A program made the position numbers and the translations under genes. 64,000 nucleotides of DNA from Tretioscincus oriximinensis (Eukaryota > Chordata > Lepidosauria > Squamata > Gymnophthalmidae): positions 1,356,244-1,420,243 of the forward strand of contig JAJVDF010000018.1 in NCBI GenBank assembly GCA_022410635.1. Reading direction: 5' to 3'. Below are positions 59,323-64,000 of this stretch, one piece after another (positions within the stretch are counted from its first letter, which is position 1; each line of letters starts with the position of its first letter). The notes under the pieces were generated by a model. The model worked only from the letters and a program-made list of their open reading frames with translations. It made no database searches and was not told the origin of the DNA.

Positions 59323-59623
59323 CTCACCATTGTCCCATTCAAATTCTCCATATCCAAGTTTAAGATCAAAAGCAAATTCTCCTTTATAACTGGAACCATC
59401 TGGCCATTCTTGCACACCTGTGACTTTGTTATTGTTCAGGTCAAATTCAAAATACAGGTCTTCTTGTTCACCACTTTCTTCTTCATAATCTTCAATCTCT
59501 TCTTCTTCATCACCATCATAACTAAAACCAGATTTTGGTTCAATCTCAACCTCAGTTTCTTCTGCCTTCTGAAGAACATCATTCTCATTTCTTGTGGTAG
59601 CATCTCCTTCACTTTTGTCCACT
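59323..59623 (-). CDS. ANKMY1: ANKMY1 exon: acidic N-terminal part and first MORN repeat
   Basis: A 301-bp exon (phase 2 to 0). It begins (R)VDKSEGDATTRNENDV, passes a strongly acidic stretch (DGDEEEEIEDYEEESGEQED) and ends EWPDGSSYKGEFAFDLKLGY, GEFEWDNGE, the first MORN motif, which joins the next exon [10 protein letters not shown]. In human ANKMY1 an acidic stretch also precedes the first MORN motif. The acceptor is ATTATGGTTTCAG|A and the donor GAG|GTAAGA. It is not the first exon, because the frame is entered in phase 2 and there is no suitable ATG in the exon. Confidence 0.9.
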
Positions 59624-59825
59624 CTGAAACCATAATTAGCAATAAACAATGTAAATTTACCAACTTAATAGAGAAACCTAAATAAACACCCATGACTGCA
59701 TTAATCAGGAATATTTTCAAGTATTAAATGCTAATTAAACACATCTCTTCTCCAGCCATCCAGGGGCTGCAACAATTTCTCAAGAGATCAAAGAAAATTA
59801 TATTGTACTGATCAAACTGGCATCC

Positions 59826-60070
59826 ATGCCATAGGGAGGAGGAGAAAGAGCAGGGCTGGTTTTTATACTTCTTATCTCAACCTAGAAGATTCAAAGCAAC
59901 TTGCATAACTGTTCCTCTCTTTACAACAGACGCCTTTTGAAGGAGGTAGAACTGAAGAAGTGTGACTAGCCCCCATGGCCACCCAACTGACTTCATGTAA
60001 GAGTACGAATTAAAACATTAGATTACCAAATAAGAGTCCAACTTTCTAACCACAAGACCAGATCAAGTAC
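59826..60070 (-). mobile_element. Old type B SINE copy, minus strand
   Basis: GGCTGGTTTTTATACTTCTT, CAACAGACGCCTTTTGAAGG and AGTCCAACTTTCTAACCAC match the order of the copy at 48626 with much divergence. Confidence 0.65.
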
Positions 60071-60974
60071 TAGCCCAAATTAGTCTTCACCTAACAAAAT
60101 GCTGTCCTAAATTGTTTCTTGTTGAGTGAAGAAGCTTAAAAGACAAAGTAAGTGTGAATCCAAACAGTAGCAGGAAAATCTTTAGATCCTGCAATTACTT
60201 CTTGACAACACTGCAAGCAATTCCATGACAATTCTGGACTCTTATCTCATCTGCCAGTTTTTCATGTTCTTAATCCTGTTCCAAAATGCCCACTTCCACT
60301 TTTTTACAGTGCTTGCTAATTTCTGGTACTTTAGAAAAGGAATGTGTTAACATAACAACTCAGGAAATGAAAGTAAAGAATTGGTAATATGGGAAACGTA
60401 GCATCAACGGTTGACCTTCCTCGATGTCCTGAAATTACACTGTGACTGCCACAGATGTGGCAACTGCAATCTAGGGGAATCATGGGTTTTATCCACACCT
60501 GAAAGTACCCTCATTCAGATGTGTTTTAGGAAGCATATATGATATCCTATTAATACAATTAATGGTTGTTTATGCAACCATTTCTTCAATACTAGTCAAA
60601 TGGTGGGAGAGAATGCAATTGTGTGATTTTATGATATGTAAGTATCATTCAGATTCTGGAATTTCTGAGAGGAATGGATTTATCTTTATAAGCACAATAA
60701 TTATTGAATGTTGCTCTGGAGTGAAGAACAACTGCAGAACCTCATCCCTTTTACAATTTCATCTGTCATTTAAAGCAACAATAAAAATATACTTCATTAT
60801 TTCCTAGTAACACAAATCACATNCTGTGAACATCAGGGACAGCTCATGACTGGCTAATTTCCATTGACTTCAGCACTCTAATTAGTGCACAGGTCTAGCT
60901 ATGGTCATTTAGCGCTATAGAACAGCCGCTTGGCACTTATTCAGGAGCAGGGTGGTAATCTCCAGGGCATTTTC

Positions 60975-61215
60975 AAAAAGGAGTCTGATATAGTGGTTGG
61001 AGTGTCAGACTCTTATTTGGAAGTCTCCCGGTTTGATTCTGCACTTCTCCACAAATGCCAGATGGCTAGNCATAGTCCTCTAGCGCTCATTCAACCCCAC
61101 CTGCTTCCTAAGATATCTATTGTGAAGAGAAGATCAGAAGATTGTATAAGCTATTTTGATTCCCTTCAGGTTGAGAAAAGCAGGGTATAAAAGCCAACAC
61201 TANTTCTTCTCCTCA
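60975..61215 (+). mobile_element. Type B SINE-like copy, plus strand
   Basis: It starts with an A-box-like ATAGTGGTTGGAGTGTCAG and a B-box-like CGGTTTGATTCTGC (tRNA-type), and ends GCAGGGTATAAAAGCCAAC with a short TTCTTCT tail. The middle is diverged from the minus copies. Confidence 0.6.
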
Positions 61216-61549
61216 TGCAAGGAGACAGTAACTCTGCTTGTCACATCTGCCCTGGATAGAGAGAGAGAAAAAAATCCAAAACAGCCCCCCCCTGCTAGGA
61301 TCCCAGAAGGTGGGATCTTATTTTCTGATATTGCAGCAGAGAAATAACCAATAAACATATACAAACACTTTAAGAGAACAGAAAAGTCTAGAAGTGATCT
61401 CTGACTGCAATTATTAAAAGTATTTTCATATTATAATTTATTCTAGATATTTGTAAATATCACTTCCTTCGATAGCCATGCTAATCTGGATTAGAACTCC
61501 TAGCAAGGAGGGGTTTGTAACATGAGACTAACAAGAAAAAGGGATGGAT

Positions 61550-61965
61550 AAGGTGAATAGAGAGAAATTATTTTCTCTAGCATAAAGCGCCAGAACCAGA
61601 GGGCATTCCTTGAAACTGACCGGCAGAACAGTGAGGACAGACAAGGAAAGTATTTTTTTTCAGCCTTTGGAATTTACTTCCAGAAGAAATGNTGGTAGCT
61701 AACAGCCTGGATAGCTTTAAAAAAGGATTAGAAAAGTTCATGGANACCAAGAGCATAAACAATTATTAGGATGGATGTCTTGATAGTGCCTCCGGGATGG
61801 AGCAACAGGCAATAATTCCAAGACGTGGAGAAGAGGTGAAAATTTTGACCTCTTCTATTTCAGACTGCCCGGGTGCAATTGGTGGGTCACTATGTGAGAC
61901 AGAATGCTGGACAAGATGGCCCCAGCCCCATTCAGCACAGCTCCTCCTATGTTCTTATGATGTTA
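61550..61965 (+). mobile_element. CR1 LINE 3' end, plus strand
   Basis: GAATAGAGAGAAATTATTTT, GGGCATTCCTTGAAACTGAC, TTGGAATTTACTTCCAGAAG and the terminal ATGTTCTTATGATG match the CR1 3' end. Confidence 0.8.
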
Positions 61966-61984
61966 AGTCTATTATTTAGATATT

Positions 61985-62245
61985 GAATTAATTAATTTGT
62001 ACTTGTATCCCGCCCTATACCCGAAGGTTTCGGGGTGGCCAACCATAGGGTGGCGCACACAGCTTTTGTTGTTTTCTCCACAACAGACACCCTGTGGAGT
62101 AGGTGGGGCTGAGAGCGTTCAAAGAACTGTGACTGGCCCAAGATCACCCAGCTGGCTTTCATGGAGGAGCGGGGAATCGAACCGGTAGGCTACCAGGTGT
62201 GAGTCCAAGCCCCTTAACCACTACNCCAAACTGNCTCTCATGTAG
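61985..62245 (-). mobile_element. Type B SINE, minus strand
   Basis: CCCGCCCTATACCCGAAGG near the left end, GTGACTGGCCCAAGATCACC in the middle and GTGAGTCCAAGCCCCTTAACC at the right match the copy at 48626 almost base for base, so this is a relatively young copy. Confidence 0.85.
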
Positions 62246-62341
62246 TTCCTTATGGAAGTTCTTGCTCCTTACCTTTTCCCCTACCCTGCAAGAAAATCAC
62301 TTCTTTCGATTAATTCAAATCTGGGGACAGAGCTTGGCCAT

Positions 62342-62407
62342 CCACATGCCAGTATAGACNATGGCAGGCCCCATTCGGGGCCTGCCATAGTCTACACTAG
62401 CATGTGG
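62342..62407. repeat. Long hairpin next to the assembly gap
   Basis: Two 31-base arms (62342-62372 and 62377-62407) are near-perfect inverted copies with a four-base loop ATTC. The core is ATGGCAGGCCCC against GGGGCCTGCCAT. Mismatches are two plus one N. It lies 62 bases from the N gap. Confidence 0.85.
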
Positions 62408-62468
62408 TTGGCAGGCCCCTATTCCGATGGACAGCTCAAGAGAAGGCTCCATGTGGATGCAGCCATTG

Positions 62469-62902
62469 NNNNNNNNNNNNNNNNNNNNNNNNNNNNNNNN
62501 NNNNNNNNNNNNNNNNNNNNNNNNNNNNNNNNNNNNNNNNNNNNNNNNNNNNNNNNNNNNNNNNNNNNNNNNNNNNNNNNNNNNNNNNNNNNNNNNNNNN
62601 NNNNNNNNNNNNNNNNNNNNNNNNNNNNNNNNNNNNNNNNNNNNNNNNNNNNNNNNNNNNNNNNNNNNNNNNNNNNNNNNNNNNNNNNNNNNNNNNNNNN
62701 NNNNNNNNNNNNNNNNNNNNNNNNNNNNNNNNNNNNNNNNNNNNNNNNNNNNNNNNNNNNNNNNNNNNNNNNNNNNNNNNNNNNNNNNNNNNNNNNNNNN
62801 NNNNNNNNNNNNNNNNNNNNNNNNNNNNNNNNNNNNNNNNNNNNNNNNNNNNNNNNNNNNNNNNNNNNNNNNNNNNNNNNNNNNNNNNNNNNNNNNNNNN
62901 NN
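62469..62902. other. Assembly gap (434 N)
   Basis: Unsequenced. GC-rich flanks suggest a hard-to-sequence CpG-type region. Long open frames drawn across it are meaningless. Confidence 1.
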
Positions 62903-62973
62903 CCACGGGGGGGGACCAACTCACGACACCCCTCTTCCTCGCTTGGACTGCACCGCCGCTTCTGAGTTCCCAT
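62903..62973 (-). CDS. ANKMY1: Candidate ANKMY1 first coding segment, cut by the gap
   Basis: The minus strand from ATG at 62973 reads MGTQKRRCSPSEEEGCRELV with PPR up to the edge of the gap, 23 codons. The basic start followed by acidic residues is compatible with the acidic exon 59323-59623, and the frame could continue inside the gap. The Kozak context is poor at -3 (T) though +4 is G. There is no homology support, so this is only a candidate. An in-frame upstream ATG at 63048 also exists. Confidence 0.25.
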
Positions 62974-62979
62974 AGAAAC
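62966..62979. promoter_or_regulatory. RFX-type X-box motif
   Basis: GTTCCCATAGAAAC matches the degenerate X-box consensus RYYNYYATRRNRAC at every position, in both orientations. X-boxes are the binding sites of RFX factors that drive cilia and testis genes (established knowledge). The match is to a permissive consensus, so a chance match is possible. Confidence 0.5.
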
Positions 62980-63031
62980 CGAGGGGCGGGGTTTTGTGAA
63001 GCAGAGGCGTGGCCACCAGCATCGTGTGTGG

Positions 63032-63171
63032 TTAGGCCCCGTCCCCACTGAGCCTTATTCTGGGCGGTGCCTCGGAACGGGAGGCTGCCGTCTCTGCCTG
63101 CTAGGTGGAAGGCCAAGCCTTGCTCTGAGATATGTAACCCAGAATAAGGCTCAGCGGGGAACAGGGCCTTA
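63032..63171. mobile_element. Harbinger-like MITE with TTA target duplication
   Basis: Terminal inverted repeats of about 30 bp at 63035-63064 and 63138-63168 (inner motif GAGCCTTATTCTGGG and its complement) are flanked by TTA at 63032-63034 and 63169-63171. A 3-bp TTA duplication is typical of PIF/Harbinger. There are no genes inside. The element lies immediately upstream of the putative ANKMY1 promoter. Confidence 0.7.
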
Positions 63172-63311
63172 GTGTGGGGCAGAGGCAGACGCCTTCCATT
63201 ACCCTCAGTCTGGCACTCAGGTCGCAGATCCCCGCCCTCCTTCCAAGGTATATTCCAACATAAAGTACAATACAGAAAGAGCTTAAAGCGCTGGATCTTA
63301 GCCTAACCTTT

Positions 63312-63440
63312 GGGCCTGATCACACGTGTACTTTTAAACCGTTTTCAGTGCTGAAGAACCGAATTAAGTCTGGTTTTCAGTCCCCCTTTTTTAGAACTGA
63401 AGATGGGTTTACAAGCACACGTGTGAAGTCCTTCAGGCCC
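63312..63440. repeat. Inverted-repeat element with CACACGTG-containing ends
   Basis: The left end GGGCCTGATCACACGTGTA is a gapped complement of the right end CACACGTGTGAAGTCCTTCAGGCCC, given as CACACGTGTGAAG and TCCTTCAGGCCC. Six bases separate the shared blocks differently at the two ends. There is no clear target duplication. Probably a small non-autonomous DNA transposon. Confidence 0.55.
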
Positions 63441-63763
63441 TCAGAACAAGAAGAAGAAGAAGAAGAAGAAGAACTGGGTTCTTATAACCCACTTTTCTCA
63501 CCTTTCAAAGGGACTCAAAGCGGCTTACAAGGATATATTTTGCCCGAAGCCTCACATTCTACCTTCCCCACCAGGCTATGGTGGTTCCCATGTATCTACT
63601 TGCAGTCAGTTGCAATTTCTTGCAATTCATGCTTTCGAATAGCTGGGTTGGCTAGAGCTACAGGCTAGTGGAAGGTGCTCAGCCCTCCCCACTTCCAACA
63701 CAGGGCTTCGAAACCCCATCTCCCAGGCGAGAGACGAATTCCTAAGCAACTGAGCTATCCGTG
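63441..63763 (-). mobile_element. Type A SINE, minus strand, well preserved
   Basis: On the minus strand it starts GGATAGCTCAGTTGCTTAGG (A box) and GGGTTTCGAAGCCC (B box), then the same body as 19838-20161, and ends in a (TTC)n tail. The word AACAAGAA at both ends (near 63445 and 63767) may be the target duplication. Confidence 0.82.
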
Positions 63764-64000
63764 CCTAACAAGAACCTAAAAATCCTTGTTGGGATTTAGC
63801 TTCCTCTGTCTCTTCAAGTTCCTTTTTGAAGATAAAATCCACACTAAGCCTCAGTGCCTAAAGGATGTTACAGTAAAGATTATCTTTATGGCGTTTCCTT
63901 CGTTTAACTGACAAAACGTCTTGTGCCCAGATGGATGCTTTAATAACTGCATTTTCAATAAAAACTTGATTGAATATCCAAGCCACGTTTTTATACAATG
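63764..64000. other. Nothing recognised at the end of the window
   Basis: AT-rich sequence with an AATAAA at 63957-63962. No gene was identified. Confidence 0.5.

Larger units (their letters stand above)
13610..59623 (-). other. ANKMY1: ANKMY1 gene (16 exons resolved; 5' end incomplete)
   Basis: Ankyrin repeat and MYND domain protein 1 (aliases ZMYND13, testis-specific ankyrin-like protein 1) is a poorly characterised scaffold-type protein. The exons, in transcript order, are 59623-59323, 48496-48350, 43532-43063, 41977-41761, 41253-41089, 40214-39838, 38271-38100, 34449-34297, 33863-33717, 29750-29643, 28259-28128, 26755-26642, 24240-24075, 23097-23049, 22086-21935 and 13830-13610. All junction phases agree and the joined frame is open for about 1,029 residues. 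Domain order: acidic stretch, about four MORN repeats, middle region, ankyrin repeats, MYND zinc finger, charged tail. This is the human ANKMY1 order, and the gene is convergent with GPC1 as in human. No enzymatic activity is predicted; the role is protein binding. The first coding exon is not certain. Confidence 0.9.
59624..62340. other. ANKMY1 5' intron: mostly SINE and CR1 sequence
   Basis: Intron or 5' region. Besides the repeats listed separately no upstream coding exon with a phase-2 donor was found. Confidence 0.45.
62903..63031 (-). promoter_or_regulatory. ANKMY1: Putative ANKMY1 promoter: GC-rich region with GC box and X-box
   Basis: The DNA is GC-rich and CpG-containing, unlike the rest of the window. 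The GC box GGGGCGGGG is at 62983-62991 and an RFX-type X-box at 62966-62979. It lies upstream of ANKMY1 on the minus strand. Promoter function is inferred from position and composition. It could also serve a gene on the other strand beyond the window. Confidence 0.55.

Noticed and set aside
59200..59685. 161-codon plus-strand open frame
   Set aside because: It is antisense to the ANKMY1 acidic exon. The Phe- and Ile-rich translation results from GAA/TTC codons read in reverse.
62252..63116. Long open frames of 180-237 codons across the N gap
   Set aside because: They exist only because N bases are translated as X. The known flanks do not support a gene other than the short candidate ANKMY1 start.
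1..64000. CRISPR arrays, rRNA, tRNA genes, bacterial operons or riboswitches
   Set aside because: None were seen. The tRNA-like sequences belong to SINEs with tails and degraded boxes, and the gene structure is vertebrate.

Overview
The window is vertebrate nuclear DNA, most likely from a squamate reptile such as a lizard or gecko. The evidence is spliced genes with large introns and a dense mix of CR1, L2 and L1 LINE relics, tRNA-derived SINEs, Penelope-like relics and small DNA transposons. The species cannot be fixed from sequence alone. Isolated single N bases and one 434-base N run mark assembly uncertainty. There is no bacterial operon, CRISPR array or plasmid feature.

Two genes face each other tail to tail. 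On the plus strand, positions 1-6453 hold the 3' end of GPC1 (glypican-1): one internal coding exon (4946-5121) and the last coding exon (6230-6453), which carries the Ser-Gly glycosaminoglycan sites and the GPI-anchor signal. On the minus strand, 13610-59623 holds nearly all of ANKMY1 (ankyrin repeat and MYND domain protein 1). I resolved 16 exons with compatible splice phases. Together they give a continuous frame of about 1,029 residues: an acidic N-terminal stretch, about four MORN repeats, a long middle region, several ankyrin repeats, a MYND zinc finger with all eight ligands, and a basic/acidic tail. The start is not certain. The first exon probably lies in or beside the N gap at 62469-62902, next to a GC-rich segment with an Sp1-type GC box and an RFX-type X-box. 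GPC1 and ANKMY1 are also neighbours at human 2q37.3, so this is conserved synteny.

Region by region: 1-6.5 kb is GPC1; 6.5-13.6 kb is the 3' regions and intergenic DNA, with an inverted Penelope-like relic and a near-perfect 84-bp palindrome; 13.6-59.6 kb is ANKMY1 exons and introns, including nested CR1 elements near 55-57.8 kb and an L1 insertion with a 19-bp target-site duplication near 35 kb; 59.6-64 kb is the ANKMY1 5' region with SINEs, a hairpin, the gap, the putative promoter and two small inverted-repeat elements.

I found no convincing new gene system. The most interesting items are a GC-AG intron inside the ANKMY1 MORN region, a 49-bp microexon needed to keep frame, an X-box overlapping a possible ANKMY1 start codon, and a 655-bp inverted Penelope-like insertion carrying hammerhead-like ribozyme cores.
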